Source: Agrobacterium rubi TR3 = NBRC 13261
GTDB lineage: Bacteria; Pseudomonadota; Alphaproteobacteria; Rhizobiales; Rhizobiaceae
Assembly: GCF_000739935.1 (NCBI RefSeq)
Contig: NZ_BBJU01000032.1
Location: 1-60,264, forward strand
Direction: 5' to 3'
Length of the DNA stretch: 60,264 nt
Shown here: piece after piece, positions 7,963-17,115 of the stretch
How positions within the stretch are numbered: position 1 is the stretch's first letter
Layout: every line of letters starts with the position of its first letter
Program-made: the position numbers and the translations under genes
Notes under the pieces: generated by a model
Seen by the model: the letters and a program-made list of their open reading frames with translations, nothing else
What the model was told of the DNA's origin: nothing
Database searches by the model: none

Positions 7963-8772
7963 ATGGCTGTCCGCCCCTATTGGAAGGGTTACCTGAAGCT
8001 CTCCCTCGTCAACTGTGCCGTTCAGATGATGCCCGCGACGTCGGAAAGCGAGAAAGTGCGGTTTCACACGCTCAACCGCGCCACCAACAATCGCGTGGTC
8101 AGTCACTACGTGGATTCCGTCACAGGCAAGGACATGAAGGAAGAAAACGAGGTCAAGGGTTACGAACGTGGCGAAAACGACTACGTCATCCTTGAAGACG
8201 AAGAGCTCGAAAATGTTGCACTCGATAGCACCCGGACGATTGATATTTCGACGTTCACCAAACGTAACACCATCGAATGGATATGGCTCGACACACCATA
8301 TTACCTGTCTCCGAATGAGAAAATCGCGCAGGAAGCTTTCTCTGTGATCCGCGACGCTATGGCGTCGCAGGACATGGTCGGAATTTCGAGGCTGGTGATC
8401 TCGCGCCGGGAACGCGCCGTCATGCTGGAGCCGCGCGGCAAGGGAATTGTCTTGTGGACGCTACGGTATGGTGACGAAGTCAGGGACGAGGATAGCTACT
8501 TCGACAGCATCGCCGATGAAGAGCCCGACGTCGTCATGATGCCACTTATCCAAAAGATGATCAAAAAGCAGACGAAGCCATGGGACGCGAAGATGGTCGT
8601 GGATCCTGTGCAGGACCGTCTGCTCGACATCATAAAGGCAAAAAGGAAACAGCAGAAAAAGCCGAGCCGAGGCACGACGAAAGCGCCTGCTTCCCCTGCC
8701 AAGCCAAGCAACGTCATCAACATCATGGACGCGCTCAAAAAATCGGTCGCCGCAGAAACACGCGCAAAATAA
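7963..8772 (+). CDS. ku: Ku protein (NHEJ), second copy
   Basis: This second Ku homologue has 269 residues and the same core: WKGYLKLSLVNCAVQMMPA, VRFHTLNRATNNRVVSHYVD, VKGYERGENDYVILEDEE, TIEWIWLDTPYYLSPN. Its C-terminus is shorter than the first copy's, with a modest Lys/Pro stretch. A GAGGAG lies 8 bases before its ATG. The two copies differ clearly, so they are paralogues that could form a heterodimer (known for some rhizobial Ku pairs; inferred here). Its stop lies 6 bp from the ligD stop on the other strand, with no room for a separate terminator. Confidence 0.93.
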   Translation: MAVRPYWKGYLKLSLVNCAVQMMPATSESEKVRFHTLNRATNNRVVSHYVDSVTGKDMKEENEVKGYERGENDYVILEDEELENVALDSTRTIDISTFTKRNTIEWIWLDTPYYLSPNEKIAQEAFSVIRDAMASQDMVGISRLVISRRERAVMLEPRGKGIVLWTLRYGDEVRDEDSYFDSIADEEPDVVMMPLIQKMIKKQTKPWDAKMVVDPVQDRLLDIIKAKRKQQKKPSRGTTKAPASPAKPSNVINIMDALKKSVAAETRAK

Positions 8773-8778
8773 GGCCCG

Positions 8779-11451
8779 TCAGGCAGACGCCTTCCGGGCT
8801 TTGCTCAGCCGCTTGATAGCCTGATCCAGCGACCTGTGGCCCTCACTGTAATCCTGCCAAGCGGTGCTTTGCTTCAAAAGACCCGGCACGGTCCTAACCG
8901 TGAAGCGTGTTGGATCGAGGTTAGCCTTGACCTGCGACCAGGTTAAAGGCATCGACACCGTAGCACCTGGACGTGCTCTTGGAGACAACGGAGCGACAGC
9001 CGTCGCCATTCGGTCGTTGCGCAGGTAGTCGAGGAATATTCGGCCTTCCCGCTGGTTCTTCGCCATCTTGATAAGATAGAGGTCCGGATTATCGCGCGCC
9101 ATATCCTGACAGACGTCATGCGCAAACCCCTTCGCTTCGTCCCAGCTCAGCTCCTTTCCCCTGGGCGCGACAAGCGGCGTCACGACGTGTAATCCCTTTC
9201 CACCTGTCGTCTTGCAGAAACTGACAAGGCCCAGTTCTTCTAGCCGGTCGCGTATCTCGCGCGCGGCGTCGACGACTGCTGGAAACTCAACGTCCGGGCC
9301 TGGATCAAGATCGAATACCAGCCTGCCCGGAACTTCGGGCTGATCGGGCAGGCAATTCCAGGGGTGAAGTTCGATCCCGCCGATCTGGGCAATGGCGGCA
9401 AGTCCTTCAACACGATCAGTCTGTAGATAGGGCTTCTTGTCACCAAAGACCGTAACGAGCTCCAGAAGGTTCGACGTTCCAGGCATAGCGTGGCGCTGGA
9501 AGAATTGCTCACCACCAATGCCATCAGGGCTACGAAGGATCGAGCATGGCCGACCTTTGATGTGATCAATCATCCACGCTCCGACGGCCTCGTGGTAATG
9601 GGCGAGGTCAACCTTGGTGACAGGCTTTTTGTCACCCGCGTCTGGCCAGAGCGCCTTGTCGGGGCTTGAGATCATAACGCCCATGACCTCTTCCTTTGCG
9701 CCTCTGCGGGAACGCTTGGGTGGTGGCTTGTCGGTCTCGGGATCAGGGACATCCACATCCGATGGCGTTGCGGGCTCTTCGGCTTCCACCTCCGCAGCAG
9801 GCTTGTCTTCGCGCAGCCCCTTGAACGCACCCTGTCGAACTTGGCCGTCCGCGGTCCATCCGGCGAATTCGATCTCGGCGACGAGCTCGGGCTTGAGCCA
9901 GACGATATCGTCTGACGTCTTCGGTGCCCCTATTCCTGTGAATGGAGATTTGGCCGCTTCTATCTCTTGAAGCTTCGGCAGAAGTTGTTGGACCGTCTTC
10001 GCGCTATACCCTGTACCGACACGCCCGACATAGACGAAGTGCTTGCCGCTGAAGACGCCAACCAGCAGCGATCGAAATTTTCCATTGGACTTGGCGTAGG
10101 CGCCGATGACCACTTCATGACCAGCGCGACATTTGGATTTCGCCCATGTCTTCGTCCGGCCGGACGCATAAGGAGCATCTGCCTCCTTGGAGACGATACC
10201 CTCGAGCGATAGACGGCATGCTGACTTCAGCACGGCGTCGCCGCCCGTCTCGAAGTGTTCGACGAAACGCAGGCGTGCGTCCTCGCCCGCATCGGACATC
10301 AGTGTTTCCAAACGGGATTTGCGCTCCGTCAGGGGGAGCTCTCTCAGATCTTCATCACCAGTAAACAGCAGATCGAACGCGAAATAGACAAGATCGTCGG
10401 TCGTCCCCTCAGACAGTGCTGCCTGCAAAGCCGCGAAGTCGGGTGCACCTCGCTCGTCGAGCGCGCAGATCTCACCATCAATGATGCAGTCCGGAAGCGC
10501 CGACGCCGCCTCCGCAATCGCAGGCCATTTGGATGTCCAAACCAGACCTTTGCGGGTCTTCAGCGTCACCTCACCGCCAACGACACGCATCTGCACCCGG
10601 TAGCCGTCGAATTTGATCTCGTGGATCCAGCCTTTGCCCGCGGGTGGACGTGTTAGGCTTTCGCAGAGCTGCGGGGCGATAAAGTTCGGCATCGCCGTTT
10701 CAGTGTTGTTTGACTTGGCTGCCTTTGGTCGAGCCGACCTCTTCTTCGGCAACGTCTTCGTGCCAGCCTTGCGCTCCTCGGCGGCAAGACCCTCATTGCT
10801 GTCCCACACCGCGTCTGCCTTAACTGTATCGCCTTGCGTCATAAATGGCTTGGGCTTTTTCCCTTTGCCAGCGGCGATTGCCTCCATGGTTCTATCGGAA
10901 GCGACCGACGTCAGATTGTCATCCAGTACCGCTGATCCGTTGTCGTCGACCGCATAGTCGTCGCGGTGTTTGATCAGCAACCAGTTGGTACGCTTGCCAC
11001 CGTCGCGGTCGTTGCGCATCCTCACTAAAACAAAGCTTCCATGCAGTCGTTCACCTTCCAAAGTGAACTTGAAATCACCCTTCGCCAGTGCCTCCTCGGG
11101 GGTCTTGTTGCCCTCGGGCTCCCAGTAGCCGCGATCCCACAGCATAACTGTGCCGCCGCCATATTGACCCTTCGGTATCGTTCCCTCGAAATCGCCATAG
11201 TCTAGGGGATGGTCTTCGACCTCAACTGCAAGCCGCTTGTCATGAGGATTAAGAGAAGGACCTCTGGTCACTGCCCAGGATTTGAACACTCCATCGAGCT
11301 CGATACGAAGATCGTAGTGCAGTCGTGTCGCATCATGCTTCTGGATGATGAAGCGGCGACGGCTGGACGCCTTGACTTCGACCTCTCCGCTTGGCTCTGA
11401 CGTCTGCTTGAAATCGCGCTTGGACCGGTACTTGCTGAGATTGTCGGCCAT
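8779..11451 (-). CDS. ligD: ATP-dependent DNA ligase LigD, three-domain NHEJ ligase
   Basis: The 890-residue LigD is in the order 3'-phosphoesterase, ligase, polymerase, as in Pseudomonas. The phosphoesterase domain (residues 30-170) has [18 protein letters not shown]. The ligase domain begins after a Lys-rich linker and carries the adenylated lysine in KFDGYR (about residue 280). The polymerase/primase domain fills the last 270 residues with [10 protein letters not shown] and [10 protein letters not shown]. With the convergent ku pair this is a complete NHEJ set: end binding, 3'-end trimming, ribonucleotide fill-in and sealing. The Met at 11451 fits the family start; 11460 is the alternative. 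It lies 34 bases after the small stress gene on the same strand. Confidence 0.95.
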   Translation of the reverse strand: MADNLSKYRSKRDFKQTSEPSGEVEVKASSRRRFIIQKHDATRLHYDLRIELDGVFKSWAVTRGPSLNPHDKRLAVEVEDHPLDYGDFEGTIPKGQYGGGTVMLWDRGYWEPEGNKTPEEALAKGDFKFTLEGERLHGSFVLVRMRNDRDGGKRTNWLLIKHRDDYAVDDNGSAVLDDNLTSVASDRTMEAIAAGKGKKPKPFMTQGDTVKADAVWDSNEGLAAEERKAGTKTLPKKRSARPKAAKSNNTETAMPNFIAPQLCESLTRPPAGKGWIHEIKFDGYRVQMRVVGGEVTLKTRKGLVWTSKWPAIAEAASALPDCIIDGEICALDERGAPDFAALQAALSEGTTDDLVYFAFDLLFTGDEDLRELPLTERKSRLETLMSDAGEDARLRFVEHFETGGDAVLKSACRLSLEGIVSKEADAPYASGRTKTWAKSKCRAGHEVVIGAYAKSNGKFRSLLVGVFSGKHFVYVGRVGTGYSAKTVQQLLPKLQEIEAAKSPFTGIGAPKTSDDIVWLKPELVAEIEFAGWTADGQVRQGAFKGLREDKPAAEVEAEEPATPSDVDVPDPETDKPPPKRSRRGAKEEVMGVMISSPDKALWPDAGDKKPVTKVDLAHYHEAVGAWMIDHIKGRPCSILRSPDGIGGEQFFQRHAMPGTSNLLELVTVFGDKKPYLQTDRVEGLAAIAQIGGIELHPWNCLPDQPEVPGRLVFDLDPGPDVEFPAVVDAAREIRDRLEELGLVSFCKTTGGKGLHVVTPLVAPRGKELSWDEAKGFAHDVCQDMARDNPDLYLIKMAKNQREGRIFLDYLRNDRMATAVAPLSPRARPGATVSMPLTWSQVKANLDPTRFTVRTVPGLLKQSTAWQDYSEGHRSLDQAIKRLSKARKASA

Positions 11452-11485
11452 GGCATCCACCCCTAATCACCAATGCGGGACCGCT

Positions 11486-11797
11486 TTAGGCGGCGCCCGA
11501 TACCCGAAATGCCCCAGCCTCGCCGAGCCCACGCTGAACCGCGGAAATCTTGTCGGACGGAATGTCGGCGGACGCTTCGATCTCACCCTCGAGAGGAGCA
11601 TCGCCGCGCACCGAAGCGCTTTTCGAGACATCGCCACCAGATGCAACTGACCCTGATGTGTTCTCTGCGGTAGCTGATTGAATACAAATGTCAGGACGCG
11701 AAATCCCGTGCTGCTGAACGAGATGATCAACCGCTAGATTGGAGGCAGCGCGCGTATTGAATGTCGCACGGATTGTGGTGGTGCTGTCGTCGGCCAT
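11486..11797 (-). CDS. small hypothetical protein upstream of ligD
   Basis: The 103-residue protein has an N-terminal half of the form TIRATFNTRAASNLAVDHLVQQHGI, then DICIQSA. This resembles a ferredoxin-like alpha/beta half-domain seen in small rhizobial stress proteins that I cannot name. The second half is a low-complexity, acidic, Ser/Ala-rich tail. AGGAG lies 8 bases before the ATG at 11797, which decides the start over the longer frame. It is directly upstream of ligD on the same strand and may share its transcript. A GGAAA-N17-GGTT sequence further upstream is only a weak stress-promoter match. Confidence 0.65.
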   Translation of the reverse strand: MADDSTTTIRATFNTRAASNLAVDHLVQQHGISRPDICIQSATAENTSGSVASGGDVSKSASVRGDAPLEGEIEASADIPSDKISAVQRGLGEAGAFRVSGAA

Positions 11798-11924
11798 GTT
11801 GATATCTCCTAATAGGATGGTTGAAGGCCTAACCCGTCGCCGCCAGGTTAGTTTCCAAAAAAATGCCTTCAAGCGGATAGATAGGCCGCCGAAGGCAAAA
11901 TGATTGGCGCTTTGGCGATGCGTC

Positions 11925-12470
11925 CTAGTGCTCGATGCTTAACATCTTCACGTGGGACAGATGCGTCTCAAGGCTGGGCAACGTTTCCTTCGCGAAGCCA
12001 ACGACGGTCTGATCATCACCGGACCCCGCGTAGGTCCGAAACAGTGCAATCGCCTCCATATGCGCTTGCACCTGCATGTCGAGGTAAAGCATGTCGAAGT
12101 CCTTGCCTTTGGCAGTCTGCAACTGATCCATCATTTTCTGCTGCCTGGGTGCAAGAACGATTGGGGACGGCAGTGGCTCACCCTTCTTATCCAATATCCC
12201 CTTCAGCTTCTCGCCTGCCTTCTGGTGGTCGGCGATGATCATCTTTGCCGCATCCTTGAGATCGGCTGACTCCGCGTTCTGCAAAGCCAATTCGCTGGAC
12301 TTGATCTCGAACTCGTTGGCGCTTGAGACAACGCTGACGAAGGTAGGCCGATCCATGACCATCATGGGTGCGGCATCGCCAGCAGGCTTGGCTTTCTGTT
12401 CTTGCGCCATAACAGGCTGGGCGAGCATGGCGACGGATAATGCCAAGTAGGATAGGTTTGAGAATTTCAT
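11925..12470 (-). CDS. DUF4142 exported protein
   Basis: The 181-residue protein has a signal peptide (hydrophobic residues 6-20, AQPVMAQ cleavage region) and a DUF4142 four-helix bundle: FVSVVSSANEFEIKSSELAL, KDAAKMIIADHQKA, then two helices ending in THLSHVKML. Members are ferritin-like periplasmic bundles of unknown role, often induced by stress. The ATG at 12476 is an equal alternative start. It follows the esterase gene with a short gap and is the third gene of a three-gene exported operon with the sugar dehydrogenase fusion. Confidence 0.85.
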   Translation of the reverse strand: MKFSNLSYLALSVAMLAQPVMAQEQKAKPAGDAAPMMVMDRPTFVSVVSSANEFEIKSSELALQNAESADLKDAAKMIIADHQKAGEKLKGILDKKGEPLPSPIVLAPRQQKMMDQLQTAKGKDFDMLYLDMQVQAHMEAIALFRTYAGSGDDQTVVGFAKETLPSLETHLSHVKMLSIEH

Positions 12471-12493
12471 ATTCATGGTCCTTTGTGGGGCGA

Positions 12494-13588
12494 TCACTTC
12501 GTTTTGGAAAATGCTTTTGTGAGGTCGGCATTGGCAGCATCGACAGCGTCCTTGGCCTTATCCACCACCTTGGCCATTCCGAAGAATTCGTGGGTCACGC
12601 CTTCATAATTCAGCGCATTCACCATCACGCCAGCAGCCTTGAGCTTGTCAGCGTAAGCTTCACCTTCTGAGCGTAGCGGATCGATCTGCGCAGTGATCAC
12701 TGTTGCAGATGGCAGTCCCTCAAGGTCATTGCGACCGACGAGATTGATCCGGGGATCTGCGGTCTCGTTTTTTGACGTGAACACATTCGAGACGAACCAC
12801 TCCATATCGGCTTTGCCAAGAGGCGCTGCATTGGCATTTTCCTGATAGGATGGCGTGTTCATGTCGTTGCCAGCGATGGGATAGACCAGCAACTGGTGCA
12901 CCGGCATCGTTGTCTTCTTCTCTTTTGCCATCAATGCGACGTTGGCCGCCAGATTGGCACCAGCGCTTTCACCCGCAACGGCAATCCGCTTGGCGTCGCC
13001 ATTCAAAGTGTGAATGTTTTCAACTGTCCATGTATATGCAGCCCAGGCATCATCATGCTGAGCCGGGAACTTGCTTTCCGGCGCATGGTGATAATCGGCA
13101 GACACGACGATGGCTTTCGATCCCAGCGCAAGCGCTCTTGGTGTTGCGTCATAGGTGTTGATATCCGCAACAACCCAACCGCCGCCATGGAAGTACAGCA
13201 CGACAGGAAATGGCCCCTTACCTTCGGGGATATAGACGCGGGCGGGTAACGCCCCGGCTGCACTTGGAATGGCGATATCCTTCGTGGCTAGGCCCGCCTC
13301 TGGCATCGGCGAAATCTTCTTGTCTCGCTGAACTGTGCGTGCGGCATCGGCAGCACTTGCCTGCGTGCGCGCTTGTGGCACAGTCAGTCCGGAAAAGGGC
13401 TTTACGTCGAGCCCTTTCAAAGCGTCTAGGACAGCCTGCATCTGCGCATCGGGCTTTGCCTGCTCAGTTTGCTGCGATTGTTGGGACGGCTGTGCTGGAG
13501 CCGGTTGCTGCGCCCATACGGTTGCCGAAGACGAAAGTAACACGACCGCTAGGCTCGCGGCGCGAATGGTAGAACGTGAGATAGGCAT
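12494..13588 (-). CDS. exported HSL-type alpha/beta hydrolase (esterase/lipase)
   Basis: The 364-residue protein has a signal peptide (residues 8-26, cut near VWAQQ), then a Gln/Pro-rich linker and a hormone-sensitive-lipase family hydrolase. The HGGGW oxyanion motif is in VLYFHGGGWVVAD, the nucleophile in GESAGAN, the acid in AQIDPLRSEG and the histidine in GVTHEFFGM. The catalytic set is complete. AAGGAAG lies 6 bases before the ATG at 13588. It sits between the GSDH-PEBP gene (35 bp upstream) and the DUF4142 gene. Natural substrate unknown; short acyl esters are typical of the family. Confidence 0.87.
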   Translation of the reverse strand: MPISRSTIRAASLAVVLLSSSATVWAQQPAPAQPSQQSQQTEQAKPDAQMQAVLDALKGLDVKPFSGLTVPQARTQASAADAARTVQRDKKISPMPEAGLATKDIAIPSAAGALPARVYIPEGKGPFPVVLYFHGGGWVVADINTYDATPRALALGSKAIVVSADYHHAPESKFPAQHDDAWAAYTWTVENIHTLNGDAKRIAVAGESAGANLAANVALMAKEKKTTMPVHQLLVYPIAGNDMNTPSYQENANAAPLGKADMEWFVSNVFTSKNETADPRINLVGRNDLEGLPSATVITAQIDPLRSEGEAYADKLKAAGVMVNALNYEGVTHEFFGMAKVVDKAKDAVDAANADLTKAFSKTK

Positions 13589-13622
13589 GAGACTTCCTTC
13601 GAAACTATGGTGTGACATTTCG

Positions 13623-15416
13623 TTATTGCTTGGGTGGTTCGATCTTCTGCTGGTAGGTCCCAACGAGTTCGCCCTTTCCGATGACATGGCCCGACATGGC
13701 AGCCAGGAGCGCGTCACGGTCAGATGTCGGTGGCAGATCGATCATGGAATCGAGAGCGACGATCTGGATATGATAGTGATGCGGCTTGTCGCCCGGAGGT
13801 GGCTTCGGTCCGAAATAGCCGTGTGTTCCAGACGTGTTGCGACCCTGCAAAACGCCTTCCGGCTCGACCAGGCGAAGCTGCTCCTGTAAGCCTTCTGGAA
13901 GCGTCGTCACCGTCGCGGGGATGTTCCATGCCAACCAATGAACGAAGGGCTTGAGCGGTGAGGAGTCAGGGTCCTCCATGATGAGGGCGTAGGACGCAGC
14001 CTTTGGTACAGCACTCCATTTAAGGGCGGGTGAGACGCCGTCGGCATATTCGCTATATTTTGCTGGGATCGCCTGATTGTTAGGGAACGCCTCTGTGGAA
14101 ACCGTGATTTTGCCTTGTGTGTCGGTCTCGGAACGCTTCAAAGCCAACGGCACATCTGCGCCTTTTTTTGCCTGTGCCTCCATGACATCTGACGGTGTCA
14201 TCGCCGCCGTCTCAGCCTTTTTCGCATCACCCGTATAGGCAACGCGATAAATGACACCATTGGCATCATCCGCCATCAGCAGCGAACCGTCCTTGGCGAC
14301 GGCAAGACCGACAGGGCGAGCAAAATGCGTCTTTCCACCATCTGATAGAAAGCCAGTCAGGAATGGCTCGATGGTTTTGGGCTGGCCGCTCTCGAAATGA
14401 ATACGGACGATTTCATAACCCGACGCGGGGTTACGGTTCCATGACCCCCGCATGGTTGCAAAAGCATCTCCTGCAAATTCTTCAGGAAACGCAGTGCCTT
14501 TATAGAACTTCATCTGCATTGGAGCAGCATGAGCGGTGTAGCCGATTACCATTGGCCGGCTCTGGTCGCGCCATTGCTCTTTCGTCACGCCGCCAACCGG
14601 CGTGGATTGTGGATAGATGTCACCCGCGCCATAGACGTGCGGCCAGCCATATTGCTTGCCCTGCTCGATCTTGTTGAGTTCCTCGGCCTGAACCTCGTCG
14701 CCCATCAGGTCGATGCCGTGGTCCAGCCCCCAGAGTTCCCCGGTCTGCGGCTGCCAGTCGTAACCAATCGTGTTGCGCAGGCCGGATGCGAAGATCGTCC
14801 GGCTCTTGCCGTCCGGCGTCGCGCGAATGATCGTTGCATTTTCGGGGTTGCTTTCGTTGCATGCATTGCAGGTGGAGCCAACGCTGATGTAAAGCATCCC
14901 GTCAGGGCCGAATTCGAGGACACGGTTCGGATGCTGGCCGGAATCCGGAAGATCGCCGATGATCATCTCGAGCTCGCCAAGGGTCCCATCGGCCTTGATG
15001 TCGGCAACAAAAACCTCTTTCACCGTGGCGAGATAGAGCCTGTCACCCTTGATTGCCAAACCATGAGCCTGCGCGCGAGACACCACCTGGATGGGCGCGC
15101 CATCAGCCTTGCCATCGTTGTTTTCGTCCTTGAGAAGCAGCACATCGCCTTCTTCCCGGCGGCTGACATAAATGAAACCTTTGTCGGACACGGCGATGAT
15201 GCGGCTGTTGCCAAGTCCTTGGGCGAAGGGCTTCACGGAGAAGCCATCGGGCACCTTCAATTGTCCTACCCGCTCGCTTGTCGGTGCGACCTTGTTGGGC
15301 TTGAACACGTTGGTGGTGACTTGAACTTCAGTTCCATCGCCCTGCTGGGCATAGGACGTACTGCAAGCAAAAAGTGCCGCGACAACAGACGCAGCGCCAG
15401 TAACACGACGTATCAT
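13623..15416 (-). CDS. PQQ-type sugar (sorbosone/aldose) dehydrogenase fused to a PEBP/YbhB domain
   Basis: The 597-residue protein has a signal peptide (about residues 1-24, cut after SYAQ). Residues 40-400 form a beta-propeller of the soluble aldose sugar/sorbosone dehydrogenase family (DGFSVKPFAQGLGNSRIIAV, GSTCNACNESNPENATI, and FARPVGLAVAKDGSLLMADD). Residues 435-595 form a second domain, a phosphatidylethanolamine-binding (YbhB/RKIP-like) fold, with DPDSSPLKPFVHWLAWNIP and GTHGYFGPKPPPGDKPHHYH. Both halves look complete. GGAGG lies 7 bases before the ATG at 15416; a stress-type promoter lies just upstream. It heads the exported three-gene operon. PQQ dependence is inferred from the family. 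Confidence 0.88.
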   Translation of the reverse strand: MIRRVTGAASVVAALFACSTSYAQQGDGTEVQVTTNVFKPNKVAPTSERVGQLKVPDGFSVKPFAQGLGNSRIIAVSDKGFIYVSRREEGDVLLLKDENNDGKADGAPIQVVSRAQAHGLAIKGDRLYLATVKEVFVADIKADGTLGELEMIIGDLPDSGQHPNRVLEFGPDGMLYISVGSTCNACNESNPENATIIRATPDGKSRTIFASGLRNTIGYDWQPQTGELWGLDHGIDLMGDEVQAEELNKIEQGKQYGWPHVYGAGDIYPQSTPVGGVTKEQWRDQSRPMVIGYTAHAAPMQMKFYKGTAFPEEFAGDAFATMRGSWNRNPASGYEIVRIHFESGQPKTIEPFLTGFLSDGGKTHFARPVGLAVAKDGSLLMADDANGVIYRVAYTGDAKKAETAAMTPSDVMEAQAKKGADVPLALKRSETDTQGKITVSTEAFPNNQAIPAKYSEYADGVSPALKWSAVPKAASYALIMEDPDSSPLKPFVHWLAWNIPATVTTLPEGLQEQLRLVEPEGVLQGRNTSGTHGYFGPKPPPGDKPHHYHIQIVALDSMIDLPPTSDRDALLAAMSGHVIGKGELVGTYQQKIEPPKQ

Positions 15417-15446
15417 TAGGTGCTCCTCCAAAGAATTCACACGCCG

Positions 15447-15471
15447 AACATGCGAGACTCTCCAAAGTTCC
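15447..15471 (-). promoter_or_regulatory. candidate general-stress promoter for the GSDH-PEBP operon
   Basis: On the minus strand GGAAC (15471-15467) is followed by 18 bases and TT (15448-15447), fitting GGAAC-N18/19-TT. The predicted transcript start near 15440 leaves a short leader with GGAGG before the ATG at 15416. The downstream element is GTTC rather than CGTT, so this is a weaker match than the one at 489. Confidence 0.42.
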
Positions 15472-15595
15472 CCTTCTTGACGCTGCCTGCATTAAGTATG
15501 CGCACGCGTCACCAAGCAACGCGGCCTGAATAGATAACAGCGACCGTAGTTACCGCGATGCGGCATTTGCGGCCCCGACCCTTGTAAAGCGACGT

Positions 15596-16003
15596 TCAAG
15601 GCTCGTTGAAGGCTGACACATGGAGAATGATCCTGCCTTCGGGATCATTTCTGAAAATCAGGCCTCCTCGCGCCTTTGATCTTCCAGGAACATAGTCGAG
15701 TACGGTGCTGGCTCTCTCGACGACATCGGACCCATCACGGATTTCTCCGAGGACAGTGACCTGCGAAGCCGTCGCGCTTGCAACGTTCGACACCTCGAAA
15801 GATACCTGAAACCCGTTGCTGCGCTGTTCAGAGATGACTACGGTTGCGGCGAGGTCGGGTGATGTATCCTGATCTTTAAACGCGTCGTTTGCGATCCAGA
15901 AAATCACCACGAGTACGATGACTGCGGATACCAGTCCGGTGACCCACTCGACCCAGTGCGGATTTTTTGCCTCGAGACTTTTGCCGCCGATTGTTTTGGT
16001 CAT
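15596..16003 (-). CDS. TIGR02588-type single-pass membrane protein
   Basis: The 135-residue protein has a short cytoplasmic start (KNPHWVEWVTG), one membrane helix (LVSAVIVLVVIFWIAND, residues about 25-42) and a beta-rich extracytoplasmic part with DLAATVVISEQRSNGFQVSF and FRNDPEGRIILHVSAF. This matches TIGR02588, of unknown function, which is nearly always next to TIGR02587, as here. The ATG at 16003 is 7 bases after the upstream gene's stop. Pairing and spacing argue that the two proteins act together in the inner membrane. Confidence 0.82.
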   Translation of the reverse strand: MTKTIGGKSLEAKNPHWVEWVTGLVSAVIVLVVIFWIANDAFKDQDTSPDLAATVVISEQRSNGFQVSFEVSNVASATASQVTVLGEIRDGSDVVERASTVLDYVPGRSKARGGLIFRNDPEGRIILHVSAFNEP

Positions 16004-16010
16004 GAAACCC

Positions 16011-16904
16011 TCAAAGGATAAGTCGAGCGGCAGCCGCTCCGATCGCACCGGGAAAACTCAGGATGACGATCGCCATAAGCACCTGCGTGGAACCCAGGTC
16101 GTCAATGCGATGGAACGACCAGAGACAGTAGGCGCTGATGGATCCTGCTATCACATAGCCAGGTAAGGTAAAGCGCACAAAAGCATGCCAGCTTGGCGTA
16201 CCCTCCGCGAGATCGTGGCTTCCATGAAATGAAAGCGCGTAAACGAACCCATGCATGACGATCAGCGACACTGCGATAATGACAAGGCCGTGCCAGGGCG
16301 TCATCTTAAATGAAAGCAAGATCATCTCCTCGGTGGGCGCCACGTTCAGATTCAAAAACAGCGCACCGACCGCCATCAGAAAAAGTTCGCCGCCGTAACT
16401 CGTCTCGCGATTTTGAACTGGATCATCGTCATCCTCAGTTTCTTCATCGTCAGATTTGCCACCCAGTTGGCTACGGCCCAACATCGCACCAATGCTCGCC
16501 GGCACCGCCAGCAGAGCAATCATACCCACGATCTCATGGGGCGTCTGACCCGCCTGCAACACGCCTATGGATGGCAAAATCAGGGTGCTGGCAACCATGC
16601 CCAAAGCGTAAGCGATGATGGCATCTCGGATAGATTGTCGCAAACCCGAGGTCTCCTCGAACCCTATCCGGCGAGACAAGCCGATCAATAGAGGCAGATT
16701 GATCAAAAGAAGGAGCAAAAGCCGGGTGCGATCCATGTAGAAGCCAAGCTCCCACATTTCCATCGTCATAAACATCGGCAGGGCGAACAGAAGAGCGCCC
16801 GCAACGCCGCGCGCGATTCCAGCGAGAAATTTGCTTGTATCGAATCCACCACTTGCGCCGTCTTTCGAACCCAATCTCGTTCTCCACAGAATGACTCTGT
16901 TCAT
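16011..16904 (-). CDS. TIGR02587-type integral membrane protein
   Basis: The 297-residue protein has about eight predicted membrane helices (for example GVAGALLFALPMFMTMEMW, LLLLLLINLPLLIGLSRR and a C-terminal VLMAIVILSFPGAIGAAAA). A very acidic cytoplasmic loop lies near residues 168-182. A conserved-looking NLNVAPTEEMILLSF line follows the loop. This fits TIGR02587, a membrane family of unknown role paired with TIGR02588 downstream. The Met at 16904 gives a natural N-terminus; 16946 is possible. Confidence 0.82.
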   Translation of the reverse strand: MNRVILWRTRLGSKDGASGGFDTSKFLAGIARGVAGALLFALPMFMTMEMWELGFYMDRTRLLLLLLINLPLLIGLSRRIGFEETSGLRQSIRDAIIAYALGMVASTLILPSIGVLQAGQTPHEIVGMIALLAVPASIGAMLGRSQLGGKSDDEETEDDDDPVQNRETSYGGELFLMAVGALFLNLNVAPTEEMILLSFKMTPWHGLVIIAVSLIVMHGFVYALSFHGSHDLAEGTPSWHAFVRFTLPGYVIAGSISAYCLWSFHRIDDLGSTQVLMAIVILSFPGAIGAAAARLIL

Positions 16905-17016
16905 GCGCGAGGACCGGATCGTCGCAATGCCGAACCTTAGCAGCATCGAAGGGTGCGCGCGACGACAATCACGTCACGCTAATCAAGGACTTTTCAATAT
17001 CCAACCCACCTGATAG

Positions 17017-17031
17017 GTTCTCACTTTGTTC
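17017..17031. promoter_or_regulatory. LexA-type SOS box (GTTC-N7-GTTC)
   Basis: GTTC (17017-17020), seven bases TCACTTT, and GTTC (17028-17031) reproduce exactly the direct-repeat LexA site of alphaproteobacteria. It lies 85 bp before the helicase gene heading a helicase-SRAP-dinB run, which is where an SOS operator would be expected. Confidence 0.78.
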
Positions 17032-17115
17032 GCGGTCATTTTTGACGCGTCCATCGCGGCTTATGGAGCTTCGTCCATACCGAATTTAAAGTAGGCGCAC
17101 ATCAAGGATAACGGC

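Noticed and set aside
7138..8106. Long minus-strand frame (322 residues) opposite the first ku gene
   Set aside because: It is antisense to a clear Ku gene, has no family resemblance, and long mirror frames are common in G+C-rich coding DNA.
11798..11860. Stress-type promoter for the small gene before ligD (GGAAA-N17-GGTT)
   Set aside because: Both elements have a mismatch, so the match is not better than expected by chance.
14529..15419. 296-residue plus-strand frame opposite the GSDH-PEBP gene
   Set aside because: Shadow of a strongly supported gene; no ribosome-binding site and no recognisable domain.
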